A stretch of DNA of 42,426 bases from Bacteroidota bacterium (GCA_026224775.1 JAMFRP010000037.1:1-42426), one strand, 5' to 3'; counted from the stretch's first letter, positions 21,643-32,211 are shown. Numbers and translations are program-made. The notes: generated by a model from the letters alone, not told the origin.

Positions 21643-21677
21643 TCAGTGGGTCGAGAGTTCGATCCTCTCCCAGGTCA
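21605..21677 (+). tRNA. tRNA-Lys (anticodon CTT)
   Basis: A 73-nt cloverleaf. The acceptor stem is GACTTGG with CCAGGTC (one G-U) and discriminator A. The D arm is GCTC...GAGC. The anticodon stem ACTGA/TCAGT carries loop CTCTTAA with anticodon CTT. A five-base variable loop follows, then T arm GAGAG-TTCGATC-CTCTC. No encoded CCA. The first 38 nt come from the element's repeat and the last 35 from the original chromosomal gene. Confidence 0.96.
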
Positions 21678-21680
21678 CTT

Positions 21681-21720
21681 AAGGAAACATCATATTTATT
21701 ATGGATGTTTCCTTTTTTTT
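21681..21720 (+). terminator. Terminator of tRNA-Lys
   Basis: AAGGAAACATC pairs with GATGTTTCCTT across a 14-base A/T-rich loop, followed by a run of T. It begins four bases after the tRNA. Confidence 0.88.
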
Positions 21721-21890
21721 AATTCCAGTATAAATATTCTTTTTCTGTTAAAAATTCTTACATTGAAGAACATAGTTTAACAGAACTTGAAAGACCGAAC
21801 AGTTGTCAAGGCATCTATATCTTCTTGTCTGATTATATTTTTCATTGTTTTATTAATTTTGTCTCAATTGCGTAGCTGATTAATATTCTT

Positions 21891-24800
21891 ATGGCACAAG
21901 TGTTAAAAAAGATTTTCTTATGCCTGCTGATTTTATTTTGTGCTTGTATTTGTCATTCCCAAGAAACAAGATTTATCGGTATTGAAGATGGACTTTCTAA
22001 TAATACGGTTACCAGCATTTATAAAGATCAGAACGGTTTCATGTGGTTTGGAACGTTTGATGGACTTAATCGCTATGATGGAAACTCCTTTAAAGTCTTC
22101 AAAAATAGCTATAATGATGGGGAAACACTCCCAAATGATATTGTTAAATGTATAAGCTCCGATAAAGCGGGAAATATTTGGGTCGGTACGCACGCAGGCC
22201 TTGGAATACAAAGCAATCGTACGCTTAAGTTTTCGAATCTACGTGTAAAGTACCCCACAGATAAAAACGAGATATACAAAAAAACTATTAGTTGCATTAG
22301 CCGGGATAACAAAGGCAACATGTATGTCGGTACAGATTCGAATGGTTTATTGTTAGCATATGACGGAAGCAGCATAGCTAGCGAAATCCCGCTGTTATCT
22401 TCCTCTGGAAAAATCACCAATTCCTATCAGGTTGCAGCGATCACAATAGGCAATGATCAAGCTGTGTGGGTTGCTGTTGAAAATACTGGTCTTTGCCAAT
22501 TCGACAAGAAATTTGAAAGGTTGAAAGTTGCTGCCAAAGCACTATCTCAAATTACCTGCATTATTGCTTACAATTCTGATAAACTTTATGTAGGTACAGT
22601 GAGCGGTGTTTACATCTATTCTATACATGACGGTACTTATGCAAAAGTTGATCTGGGTGCTTTCAATAATTGCAGTGCAACCGCCTTTGTGATTGATAAA
22701 ACTAATGATTTATGGATTGCCACAGACGGCCTGGGTATCATCAAACTTAAAACCTCAGCAAATCGACCGGCTGTCGTCAGTCAAATTACTTCTGGTGTAT
22801 TAAGCAGTAATGCGGTGATTGCTATTTATGAAGATGATTTTTCAACAAAATGGGTAGGCACTAACAGAGGAGGAATTGATATTGTTGATGATAAAACTAT
22901 TCAATTTAAGACTTACCGTCATGAGCCTTTCCAGCCAAATAGCCTGATCAATGATTTCGTCTTTTCGTTTGGCGAAGATCAGGATAAGAATATATGGATA
23001 GGAACTGATGGGGGAGGGCTAAGCATTTGGAACAGGAAACAGCAATTATTTAAAAATTATTCTTTTACATCAAAAAATGAGCAGGGTAGCGGTGGAAATA
23101 ATATAACAAGTATCATCAAAGATGACCAACAGAATATGTGGTTTTCAACATTCGGCTCCGGAATACGCCGCTATAATTCAAAAACTCAGGTATTCGAGCA
23201 TATCCCAGTTGGGGGAAAGGCGGGAATAGGTGACGTTTGGAAACTGTATAAAGATCATCATGGTGTTATCTGGGCCGTATGCTTTCCGGGGACAGACGAG
23301 AGTCGCCTTTTCTTCTTTGAGCCCAATAAAGGTTATTTTGTTCCGGCTATCTATAATAATTTGAACGAAGATATCCTTTCTATCGTTGCTGATGGGAACG
23401 ACAATTTATGGCTGGGAACTTATAATGGTATTATTCACGTCAACAGGATTAGCGGTGTAGATAAAATTATCAATCTCGATTGTGAAGTAAGAAGTCTATT
23501 GATCAATAAAGCAGGTATGTTATGGTTCGGTACCTATGGCCGGGGTATTTTCTCATATAATCCGGTCTCAGGGAACCTGAAAAATTATACTGTAGTAAAT
23601 GGCCTGTGTAATAATAAGGTGTTGAATATAGAGGAGGATAATAAGGGAAATTTATGGATGAGCACTTATCACGGTTTGTCTAAACTAAACATAGCAAACC
23701 TAAACTTTGACAATTACTATACGGCGGATGGATTACAATCTAACCAATTTTATTTTAATGCATCAGCTCATTTGAGTTCGGGTGAATTAATGTTTGGCGG
23801 AATAAAAGGCTTCAATATTTTCAATCCCGACAGTATTCATCGCTTTTACAATTTCCCAAAGCTTGTTATTACAGGCATACGAATCGCAAATACTGATATA
23901 GATGCAACCAGTACTTTCGTAAAGGGAGAGCCGGATTTTTATAATATCGATCATTTAACACTTCCTTATAATAAGGCAATGTTTTCTGTTGATTTTGTCG
24001 CCTTGCAATATTCACTGGCCGAAAAAATCCAATATGCTTATATGCTTGAGGGCCGGGATAAAATTTGGAACTATATCCTTGATCAACATAGCCTGAACTA
24101 CTCCCAACTTAATGAAGGCAATTATATCCTGCGAATCAAAAGCACCAACCAGTCCGGAATCTGGAATAACAAAGAGAAATTGATTTATATTACGGTAACC
24201 CCGCCCTTGTACCGTACCTGGTGGGCTTACTGCCTTTATTTATTGTTCATCGCCAGTTTACTGGGAAGCTATCTTTTTTACTATCGCCGACAAACAAACC
24301 TTCAGTATCAAATGAAATTGGAGAAAGAATTAAATGAGAACAAAATATCGTTTTTTACCAATATTTCCCATGAACTAAGGACTCCCCTTACTTTGATTGT
24401 TAACCCGATAAAGGAACTGTTGTCCCACAATGGGCAGGCCATTGATCTCGTTGACATCAGTACTGTCTATAGGAACTCACGCCGCTTGCTGAGCCTGGTA
24501 GACCAGCTATTATTATTTAAGAGTTCAGAAAAGGAAATCTCGACGCTTAACTTAACGTGGCTTAATATCAGCGAAATTTGTCAGGAAGTTTTCCTTTGCT
24601 TTAAAAACCAGGTAGCCAAAAAAAACATACAGTATAAATTTGAACATGGTGAGCCAATATATGTGTTGGGCGATCGTGAGAAGCTGGACATTGTCTTATT
24701 TAATCTCCTTTCAAATGCGATCAAATACACGCCGGAAGGCGGGGAGGTTAGCCTGCGTATTTTGGAACTGGATAACTCCATTGAAATATTTGTAGCAGAT

Positions 24801-25967
24801 ACAGGAATGGGTATTCCAAAGGAAACAGGAAATAAGCTATTTGATAAATTTTATCGCCTAAACCAAAAAATGAGTTCGGAAAGCGGTTTTGGTATCGGCT
24901 TGTATCTGGCCGGGCAATATATGGCGCTTCATAATGGTGCTCTTTCCTATACAAGTGAATTAGGCATTGGCAGCGAATTTAAAATGGTACTGCCAAAGTC
25001 AAGTAAGCCACCGATTGATACGAAAGTTATTGATGAGCATAAATCCCAAAGATCTTCGATTATAAACGAATTGATTTTAGATCCCGTTGATGATTCAATA
25101 GTACAATACAATAATGATAAGGGTGCAAAAAATGTCATTTCTACTATCGAAACGCCCAAACAGACGATACTGCTAATTGAAGACGATATTGATTTTAGGA
25201 CGTACTTAAAAAGCCTGATGCATGATCATTACGATATCTTTGAAGTGGATAATGCAGAAGCAGGTTTCACCGCCGTTATCGATTATGATCCTGATATTGT
25301 GGTTAGCGATGTAGTGTTAAAAGGGATGAGTGGTATTGAGTTTTGCTCAAAAATGAAAGAATCACCTTCCTTTAGCCATATACCGGTTATCCTGCTCACC
25401 GGCAGTTTTTCACCCGAGATCAAGTTAAAAGGTATTGAATGTGGCGCTGATGATTATATAACGAAACCTTTTGAAAAGGATTTGTTAATCGCTCGTATAA
25501 ACAGTATTCTCAAAGGGCGAAATTTGCTAAAAAGATTTTTCATTAATGAAATAACATTGAAACAACATCAGTTAAAGGTACCGGCTGAGTACGCTGATTT
25601 TATTTCAAAATGTATTAGCATCATCGAAAAACATTTGGAAGATGATGAGTTTACAACTGCGCAATTTACAAGTGAGATTGGAATGAGCCGGTCTAAATTA
25701 TTTAGGAACATCAAATCAATCTCAGGCTTATCCATTGCAGAATTTATTCGATACATCAGGCTTCGTAAAGCAGGGCAACTGATGATAGAAAGCGATATGC
25801 AGATCAGGGAAATTGCCTTCAAAGTTGGCTTCAATGATCAAAAGCACTTTAGGGAGCAGTTTCAGAAGCTGTTTGAGATGAACCCTTCAGCTTTTGTAAA
25901 AAAATACAAAAACTCTTTTGCGAATAACAGAACAGCAAACAGAGTAGGGCAAATGATACGGAAATAG
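21891..25967 (+). CDS. Hybrid two-component system regulator of the polysaccharide locus
   Basis: A 1358-residue one-protein sensor-regulator. Signal peptide (to about 23, CHSQ), two seven-bladed propellers of Reg_prop repeats (about 25-640; repeated GNIWVGT, NMWFSTFG, GMLWFGTYG), Y_Y_Y domain (about 690-755), one membrane helix (about 778-798), HisKA with His827 in FFTNISHELRTPL, HATPase with NAIKYTPEGG and DTGMGIP, receiver domain with Asp1140 in VVSDVVLKGMSG and KPFEKD, and a C-terminal AraC-type DNA-binding domain (about 1255-1340). The periplasmic part senses an oligosaccharide of the target glycan; the AraC part should bind the block repeated upstream of the GH2 and susC genes. All catalytic residues are present. 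Confidence 0.96.
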   Translation: MAQVLKKIFLCLLILFCACICHSQETRFIGIEDGLSNNTVTSIYKDQNGFMWFGTFDGLNRYDGNSFKVFKNSYNDGETLPNDIVKCISSDKAGNIWVGTHAGLGIQSNRTLKFSNLRVKYPTDKNEIYKKTISCISRDNKGNMYVGTDSNGLLLAYDGSSIASEIPLLSSSGKITNSYQVAAITIGNDQAVWVAVENTGLCQFDKKFERLKVAAKALSQITCIIAYNSDKLYVGTVSGVYIYSIHDGTYAKVDLGAFNNCSATAFVIDKTNDLWIATDGLGIIKLKTSANRPAVVSQITSGVLSSNAVIAIYEDDFSTKWVGTNRGGIDIVDDKTIQFKTYRHEPFQPNSLINDFVFSFGEDQDKNIWIGTDGGGLSIWNRKQQLFKNYSFTSKNEQGSGGNNITSIIKDDQQNMWFSTFGSGIRRYNSKTQVFEHIPVGGKAGIGDVWKLYKDHHGVIWAVCFPGTDESRLFFFEPNKGYFVPAIYNNLNEDILSIVADGNDNLWLGTYNGIIHVNRISGVDKIINLDCEVRSLLINKAGMLWFGTYGRGIFSYNPVSGNLKNYTVVNGLCNNKVLNIEEDNKGNLWMSTYHGLSKLNIANLNFDNYYTADGLQSNQFYFNASAHLSSGELMFGGIKGFNIFNPDSIHRFYNFPKLVITGIRIANTDIDATSTFVKGEPDFYNIDHLTLPYNKAMFSVDFVALQYSLAEKIQYAYMLEGRDKIWNYILDQHSLNYSQLNEGNYILRIKSTNQSGIWNNKEKLIYITVTPPLYRTWWAYCLYLLFIASLLGSYLFYYRRQTNLQYQMKLEKELNENKISFFTNISHELRTPLTLIVNPIKELLSHNGQAIDLVDISTVYRNSRRLLSLVDQLLLFKSSEKEISTLNLTWLNISEICQEVFLCFKNQVAKKNIQYKFEHGEPIYVLGDREKLDIVLFNLLSNAIKYTPEGGEVSLRILELDNSIEIFVADTGMGIPKETGNKLFDKFYRLNQKMSSESGFGIGLYLAGQYMALHNGALSYTSELGIGSEFKMVLPKSSKPPIDTKVIDEHKSQRSSIINELILDPVDDSIVQYNNDKGAKNVISTIETPKQTILLIEDDIDFRTYLKSLMHDHYDIFEVDNAEAGFTAVIDYDPDIVVSDVVLKGMSGIEFCSKMKESPSFSHIPVILLTGSFSPEIKLKGIECGADDYITKPFEKDLLIARINSILKGRNLLKRFFINEITLKQHQLKVPAEYADFISKCISIIEKHLEDDEFTTAQFTSEIGMSRSKLFRNIKSISGLSIAEFIRYIRLRKAGQLMIESDMQIREIAFKVGFNDQKHFREQFQKLFEMNPSAFVKKYKNSFANNRTANRVGQMIRK

Positions 25968-25989
25968 ATAGCACTCCGTCCCATCTCAA

Positions 25990-26066
25990 CTTTATCAATA
26001 ACCCACCGTTATTTGGCTAATCAGCCCCCTTCAATATTGATCTTTTCCATGTAGTATTGTGTTATC
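25990..26066 (+). promoter_or_regulatory. Regulator-binding block and promoter of the GH2 gene
   Basis: 77 bp repeated with few changes at 28906-28984. Shared pieces: ATAACCCACC, TTAT-TGGCTA, a run of C with CTTC, TCTTTTCCATG, and a -7 box TAGTATTG (26052-26059) here. No -33 TTTG at the right distance, as expected for a promoter that needs an activator. Transcription should start about 26066, which rules out the upstream start at 26059 for the GH2 gene. Confidence 0.7.
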
Positions 26067-26145
26067 TATTTACAAGAAACGGCTCCGAAATTCAGATAAC
26101 CAATCTAAGTTTTATTGTACAATTAATTCTATGCTTAACATTTCA

Positions 26146-28665
26146 ATGAAAAGGCTCTTTCTGACCTTGATATTATTTTTTTGTTTCGAAATCGCATATC
26201 CGCAAGTAGCGAGGCATGTTGTTAATTTTAATGATAACTGGGGATTTTTCCGGCTGGACACTGCGGGGAAACTTAAAAAGGTGCTCTCTATCAGGAATAG
26301 TACGTCTTTTTTGTCACAGTTTAATCAGCAGATTTTAATTGCAAAAAATGAACCGGCAGATAGTTCAGTTAAGCGGGAAGTGAAGGCAGCGCTAATCGGG
26401 TTCAGTATTGAATATCCGAAAATAAGCTTATCGCCGTGGCAAAAAGTATCGCTTCCGCATCCTGCAAGATATGAACAGGAGGAAAATCCCGGTGTAAATC
26501 AATTCACAGGAATTTGTTATTACCGGAAGCATTTTTTAATTCCGAAGAACTATGGTGCAAAGCACGTTAGTTTACGCTTTGAAGGAGCGATGCAAACAGC
26601 TGCGATTTGGATAAATGGGAAATTTGTAAGCTACCATGCGGGCGGATATTTACCATTTATTGTTGACCTGGATAATAACTTGAACTATGGGGGATCAAAC
26701 GAAATCATTGTCAGGCTGGACAATCGGGACAATGCCAATTTGCCACCCGGAAAGGCTTTGGCCGAGCTTGGGTTTTTGTATTGGAGCGGAATCTATCGTA
26801 ATGTTTCTTTAACCGTTACGAGTCCGGTCTACATTACAGATGCAAACAATGCTAATACTGTTGCCGGAGGCGGTATTTTTGTCCAGCCCGAAAATATTTC
26901 TGCTAAAAGCGCTGATGTATTTATTAAGACACAAATATTCAATAATACCGATAGTTGTAAACAACTGGTTGTAAAGCAAATATTGTTCGATGAAAAAAAC
27001 AAGATTGTTGATTCATCACAAAGTTGTATTAGTGCTCATGCTGCTGCGGTGGTTATTGCAAAAATTCATGTTTTAAACCCGAAGCTTTGGAGCCCTGATG
27101 ATCCCCATTTATATAGTTTATCGACCCAGGTTTGGAGTGCAGGAAAATTGTTGGATAACATTACCCAAAAAATAGGTATCAGGAAATTATCTTTTACCAG
27201 ATCAGAAGGATTTAGGCTCAACAATATGCCATTAAAAATAGTGGGTACCAACAGGCATCAGGATTGCCCTTTTGTCGGAAACGCATTGTCTGATGAGATG
27301 CAATACAGAGATTTAAAAAGGATTAAAGAAGCCGGTTTTAATTTTGTTCGCTTATCACATTACCCACAAGCACCTGCCGTTTACCAATATTGTGATTCGA
27401 TAGGACTTATGCTGGGAGATCCAATCCCTGGCTGGCAATTTTTCAACCAAAGCGCCATTTTTAAAGACCGGGTATTTTCGGATATCAGAGAAATGATCCG
27501 CAGAGACAGAAATCACCCTTCAGTGATCATGTGGGAAGTGAGCTTAAATGAAACGTATCCGGCAGATAGTTTTAGGGTGACCTCTGCCGAGGTGGCACAT
27601 GAAGAATATCCGGGAAATAATTTCTTTACTGCTGGAGATACCTATGGGGCAAAAATAACGGCCTGGGATATTCCTTATAACAGCTGGCAAGATCCATTTG
27701 GAAGGCCACAGAATGTACAACCGGATAAACCTGGCTTTGTACGTGAATATGGTGATTATGAGTTTGGCGGCTCCTCATCCACAACACGTACCAACCGAAG
27801 CAAAGGGGAAAAAGCACTACAGCAAAATGCCTGGAACTTTCAGTGGGAGCATAATCTCCTGATGGGACCCAAATATTATCCATGGACAATTGGAGATGCA
27901 TCATGGGCATTTTTTGATGGTTTTGAAAGTTTTGCAAAAGGTACTTCAGACTGGGGGATTATGGACATTTTTAGGCTGCCGAAATTTAGTTATTATTTTT
28001 TTAAGAGCCAGTTGGATCCTTATCAGAAAATTTTCGGTGCCAATAATAAACCTATGGTTTATATAGCCAACTGGTGGACTCCGACTTCTAACCCTCAAAA
28101 AGTTATCATTTATGCTAACTGCGATGAAGTAGCAATTTATATAAATGATAAACTTATAAAAAAGCAACTTCCCGATTCCGGTCCTGATACTGATTATGGA
28201 GATTACGACAAAGGTGGCAATAGCTTTGACGGGGGTAATGGTAAAAATTTAAATCACCCGCCTTTTACATTTAACAATGTAAGATGGCAGCCGGGGACAT
28301 TAAAAGCGATTGGGTTTATCAAGGGTAGGGCAGTGGCTCAAGACCTGGTCAATTCTCCATTAAGCCCTAACAAGATAACGTTATCAGCAGACACAGTAGG
28401 TATTCCACTAACAGCTAACGGAGTAGATGCCATTTTTGTGCATGCCAGTTTAGTTGATCAAAATGGAACTGTGATTTGCCTGGATAATCGGTCGCTAATA
28501 ACTTTTAATATAAGCGGTCCGGGCCTAATTATAGGCCCGGAAATAGTTAAGACCCGCGGTGGAATTGCAACAGTTTTAATTCGGGCAAACAGCACCCCGG
28601 GAAAAATCGTTTTGACGGCTTCCTGCAAAGGAATGAAGGAATATTTAATAATAAAAAGCAAATAG
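26146..28665 (+). CDS. Glycoside hydrolase family 2 (beta-galactosidase type)
   Basis: 839 residues from the ATG at 26146, which starts a signal peptide (MKRLFLTLILFFCFEIAYPQ); an in-frame ATG at 26131 is possible. GH2 order: jelly-roll sugar-binding domain (YYRKHFLIP, RFEGAMQTAAIWINGKFV), Ig-like domain, TIM barrel, then C-terminal domains (DUF4982-like position). Acid/base Glu469 in WEVSLNE after RDRNHPSVIM, nucleophile Glu534 in FVREYGDYE. GH2 includes beta-galactosidases, beta-mannosidases and beta-glucuronidases; the sequence fits the galactosidase-like branch best, but linkage is not decidable. Periplasmic. Own regulator-controlled promoter. Confidence 0.9.
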   Translation: MKRLFLTLILFFCFEIAYPQVARHVVNFNDNWGFFRLDTAGKLKKVLSIRNSTSFLSQFNQQILIAKNEPADSSVKREVKAALIGFSIEYPKISLSPWQKVSLPHPARYEQEENPGVNQFTGICYYRKHFLIPKNYGAKHVSLRFEGAMQTAAIWINGKFVSYHAGGYLPFIVDLDNNLNYGGSNEIIVRLDNRDNANLPPGKALAELGFLYWSGIYRNVSLTVTSPVYITDANNANTVAGGGIFVQPENISAKSADVFIKTQIFNNTDSCKQLVVKQILFDEKNKIVDSSQSCISAHAAAVVIAKIHVLNPKLWSPDDPHLYSLSTQVWSAGKLLDNITQKIGIRKLSFTRSEGFRLNNMPLKIVGTNRHQDCPFVGNALSDEMQYRDLKRIKEAGFNFVRLSHYPQAPAVYQYCDSIGLMLGDPIPGWQFFNQSAIFKDRVFSDIREMIRRDRNHPSVIMWEVSLNETYPADSFRVTSAEVAHEEYPGNNFFTAGDTYGAKITAWDIPYNSWQDPFGRPQNVQPDKPGFVREYGDYEFGGSSSTTRTNRSKGEKALQQNAWNFQWEHNLLMGPKYYPWTIGDASWAFFDGFESFAKGTSDWGIMDIFRLPKFSYYFFKSQLDPYQKIFGANNKPMVYIANWWTPTSNPQKVIIYANCDEVAIYINDKLIKKQLPDSGPDTDYGDYDKGGNSFDGGNGKNLNHPPFTFNNVRWQPGTLKAIGFIKGRAVAQDLVNSPLSPNKITLSADTVGIPLTANGVDAIFVHASLVDQNGTVICLDNRSLITFNISGPGLIIGPEIVKTRGGIATVLIRANSTPGKIVLTASCKGMKEYLIIKSK

Positions 28666-28905
28666 ATCATGCTACGCCTCCTAATGTAGGTTAAGGAAGA
28701 TATATATACATATAATTATCCGGTCGGAATTTGAGTAATTATACAAATGATCGATCAAAACACTTTTGTGGCAGCTTCAGAAGCTATTCGAAATAGCACC
28801 TTTAGCTTTCGTTATTAATGCAAATAATCTTTTACCAACAATCAAATAGTCGGTAAAATCTGGTAAATGGTATGAAATAATTAGCAATACCTGCATCTGT
28901 CTTCA

Positions 28906-28984
28906 CTTTATAGCAATAACCCACCTTTATCTGGCTATTTACCCCCCCTTCGTATTAGTCTTTTCCATGCAGTTTTGTCTTATC
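28906..28984 (+). promoter_or_regulatory. Regulator-binding block and promoter of the susC operon
   Basis: The second copy (79 bp) of the block at 25990-26066, with -7 box CAGTTTTG (28970-28977). The transcription start would be about 28984, leaving a leader of about 140 bases before susC. In the rest of the 460-base gap (28666-29125) I see only a short CACTTT/AAAGTG hairpin and no gene. Confidence 0.7.
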
Positions 28985-29125
28985 GGGTAAAACTAATTCA
29001 TAGCCAATTTGGATTAGTACCAGCTGTATATCAGCGCTATAACAATACCTTATTCACTTTTATACAAAGTGTAGTGATTAAAAAAGAACAACTAACAAAC
29101 TAAATAACAAACTAATCAAACACTC

Positions 29126-32100
29126 ATGAGCAAATTCTACAAAAAGGAATTTTATTTAACATGCCTGCTATTGCTAATCTCAGCAATAGGATTCGCCCAG
29201 GTAACAGTTACCGGGGTTATAAAAGGGGCAGACGACGGTCAACCTCTACCCGGAGCATCAGTAACATTAAAAGGCACCGGCACCGGTACTGTGACCGACA
29301 TTAATGGACATTATATGATCCATGCGGCTAAAGGCGGGGTTTTAGTATTTTCATTTATAGGCTATGTAGCACAGGAAATTACTGTCGACGATGGATCCAA
29401 AATCAATGTGACACTTTCTTCAAATTCAAAAGGATTAAACGAAGTAGTAGTGGTAGGTTACGGCACCCAGAAGAAGGAGAACCTTACAGGCGCTGTGTCG
29501 GTTGTTGGTGCTAAGCAATTAGAAGACCGCCCGGTAACCGGCGTTATTAACGCCATGGAGGGTACGGTTCCCGGCCTTACTATCATATCTAATAGCGGCC
29601 AGCCTGGTATGGATGCCGGCAATATTAATATCAGGGGGCAATCGCTAAATAATACTTCCGCGCTGGTAGTCATCGATGGTGTTATTTCCAGCACTGGCGA
29701 TATGAACGCTATTAACGCTGATGATATTGATAATATCTCTGTATTAAAAGATGCCGCGTCCGCTTCTATTTACGGTAACAGAGCTGCAGGTGGTGTTATA
29801 GTAATAACTACAAAAAAAGGTAAAAAAGGCACAGCTCAAATTACTTACAGCGATTATTTTGGCATTAACAAACCGGTAGCACTTCCGGATTACGTACCAT
29901 CATGGGAGGCGGCTACTATGTATGATCAAGCTAGGGTTAATGAAGGACAAAGTCCGGTTTATACAGCTGCTCAGATACAAACTTTCAAAAATGGATCTGA
30001 CCCAGTTAACTATCCGAATACAGATTGGTTAAAATATTTGTACAGTGGCAACGGATTTCAACAAAATCATTATGTAGGCGTTAACGGGGGTAGCGATAAA
30101 ACAACGTACGCGCTTTCTCTTGGCTATTTTGACGAAAATGGTATAACTCCAAAAACCAATACGCAACGTTATACGGCGCGGTTAAATCTTAACAGCCAGA
30201 TAAAAGATAACTTATCTGTATTTGGTTATCTGTCTTATACCTACCAGCCGTTAACGCAGCCTCAAAGTTCACTATCTGCCGACCAAAGCTTTAGTCAGGT
30301 AATTCGTCAGTTTAATAGGATATCACCAATTATCCCCGCCTACTATCCGAATGGCGATTACGGACATATATCGGACGGTAGCCCTTTAGCATGGCTTAAC
30401 TCTTCTTCATATGATAATCAAAACGCGTATAATTTTCAGGGAACCACAGGCGCCGATTGGGAAATAATTAAAGGGCTACATTTTAAGCCATCATTTAATT
30501 ACAAGTTTAATACCAATCAAAGCAATAATTTTGTTTCATCTATCCAATATTATAATCCTGACGGTACTACTAGTGGGGTGGCAAATATCGCTAATGCTAC
30601 GGATAGCTATGCAAGTCATACCTATGTTTCGCCACAGGCATTATTAGAGTATGGAACAAAAATAGGGAATAACAACATTAAAGTATTAGCTGGTGCATCA
30701 CAAGAGTATGATGGCTATTATAATTTGTCGGGTTACAGGCAAGGGTTTTTAAATAATTCCTTGAGTGACCTGAATGTAGCACCAACCACAGGGGAAACAT
30801 CAAGTAACGATACTTATAATGATGCGACACGATCCGTTTTTGGCAGGGTTAATTATGATTACAAAGGTAAATACCTTTTAGAAGGTGACATTAGAGACGA
30901 CGGTTCGTCACGTTTTGCATCAGGACATCAGTGGGGTGTTTTCCCTGGTGTATCTGCAGGTTGGAGAGTATCTGAAGAGGGCTTTTTTAGTAGCTTGTTA
31001 TCTGCCGTATCAAATTTAAAACTGCGCGCATCATGGGGTAAATTAGGAAATCAAAATCTTGTAGTCGTAAATAACAACATTGACGCTGCGTACTATCCTG
31101 ATGTTGCAACCGTAAGCCCAGGTTTAAATTATCCTTTCGGCGGTAGCATTGTTGGTGGCGTAGCCCCAACATCCGGTGTTGATCCCTATATAACCTGGGA
31201 AACAACAACTCAAACCGATATTGGGTTAGATGCTGACTTTTTAAAGGTATTCAGTTTTACAGCAGATTATTTTTATAAAAAGACAAGTGATGTTTTATAT
31301 CAATCAGTGCTATCTCAAACTTATGGTTTAACCCCTCCATATATAAACGGTTCAACTTATCAAAATTCCGGTTGGGAACTTGCTTTAACTTATCATGATA
31401 AAGCCGGTGATTTTCATTGGAGCGTTACCGGTAACGCTGCATTTGTAGCAAATAAAGTATTACAACTGGGAGATACAAATGCACCGCAAATAAGTAATGG
31501 TTATATAACCGAAGTTGGACAGCCACAAGGTTCTTTTTACGGTTATGTTGCTCAAGGCTTGTTTCAAAACGAAGCGCAGGTTAAAGCGCATGCGGACCAA
31601 TCCGGTATAAGCCCCAATACCGGTCCCGGCGATATTATCTATAAGGACCTTAATGGCGATGGTAAGATAGATGCAAATGACCGAACTGTATTAGGCTCAA
31701 ACTTCCCTAAAGTTACCTTTGGCTTAAATGTGAATGTGAACTGGAAACAGTTTGACCTTTCAGCCTTTTTCCAGGGTGCAGCAGATGTTCAAAATTATAT
31801 ACAAGGTATAGAGTTAGGTGAAAATGGCATTGCCACCGGTAAGCCTACAACGGCTATGCTGAACAGCTGGACGCCTAGCAATCCAAATGCCACCTTTCCA
31901 CGTTTATGGTTAAACTATACGCAAAATGATCCGGCTGATAATGTTTCCTCCTACTGGGTTAGAAATGCAAGTTATGTACGCTTAAAAAATGCGCAACTTG
32001 GCTATACGCTGCCTGCTGCCTGGGCAAAATCTATAGGTGTTAAAAAGCTAAGGATTTATTATAGCGGCCAAAATATCCTAACGTTTACCAGCTTTTATAA

Positions 32101-32191
32101 ATGGGTAGATCCGGAAGCACCGGCAGGTGAAAGCGGATACGATTTCCCGCAGGTAAAAACCAATTCTTTAGGCTTAAATGTAACTTTTTAA
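29126..32191 (+). CDS. SusC/RagA-type TonB-dependent outer-membrane transporter
   Basis: 1021 residues. Signal peptide (to about 24, GFAQ), carboxypeptidase-regulatory-like beta domain (about 26-110; GVIKGADDGQPLPGASVTLKG), TonB-box-like LNEVVVVGYGTQ, plug domain (about 118-230; GMDAGNINIRGQSLNNTSALVVIDG, ISVLKDAASASIYG), then the 22-strand barrel ending in NSLGLNVTF with C-terminal Phe, the outer-membrane insertion signal. It imports oligosaccharides bound by the SusD partner 20 bases downstream, using TonB energy. Induced through the upstream block. The family is certain; the glycan is not shown by the sequence. Confidence 0.97.
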   Translation: MSKFYKKEFYLTCLLLLISAIGFAQVTVTGVIKGADDGQPLPGASVTLKGTGTGTVTDINGHYMIHAAKGGVLVFSFIGYVAQEITVDDGSKINVTLSSNSKGLNEVVVVGYGTQKKENLTGAVSVVGAKQLEDRPVTGVINAMEGTVPGLTIISNSGQPGMDAGNINIRGQSLNNTSALVVIDGVISSTGDMNAINADDIDNISVLKDAASASIYGNRAAGGVIVITTKKGKKGTAQITYSDYFGINKPVALPDYVPSWEAATMYDQARVNEGQSPVYTAAQIQTFKNGSDPVNYPNTDWLKYLYSGNGFQQNHYVGVNGGSDKTTYALSLGYFDENGITPKTNTQRYTARLNLNSQIKDNLSVFGYLSYTYQPLTQPQSSLSADQSFSQVIRQFNRISPIIPAYYPNGDYGHISDGSPLAWLNSSSYDNQNAYNFQGTTGADWEIIKGLHFKPSFNYKFNTNQSNNFVSSIQYYNPDGTTSGVANIANATDSYASHTYVSPQALLEYGTKIGNNNIKVLAGASQEYDGYYNLSGYRQGFLNNSLSDLNVAPTTGETSSNDTYNDATRSVFGRVNYDYKGKYLLEGDIRDDGSSRFASGHQWGVFPGVSAGWRVSEEGFFSSLLSAVSNLKLRASWGKLGNQNLVVVNNNIDAAYYPDVATVSPGLNYPFGGSIVGGVAPTSGVDPYITWETTTQTDIGLDADFLKVFSFTADYFYKKTSDVLYQSVLSQTYGLTPPYINGSTYQNSGWELALTYHDKAGDFHWSVTGNAAFVANKVLQLGDTNAPQISNGYITEVGQPQGSFYGYVAQGLFQNEAQVKAHADQSGISPNTGPGDIIYKDLNGDGKIDANDRTVLGSNFPKVTFGLNVNVNWKQFDLSAFFQGAADVQNYIQGIELGENGIATGKPTTAMLNSWTPSNPNATFPRLWLNYTQNDPADNVSSYWVRNASYVRLKNAQLGYTLPAAWAKSIGVKKLRIYYSGQNILTFTSFYKWVDPEAPAGESGYDFPQVKTNSLGLNVTF

Positions 32192-32211
32192 GACTTTCAA
32201 AAATAAAAATC

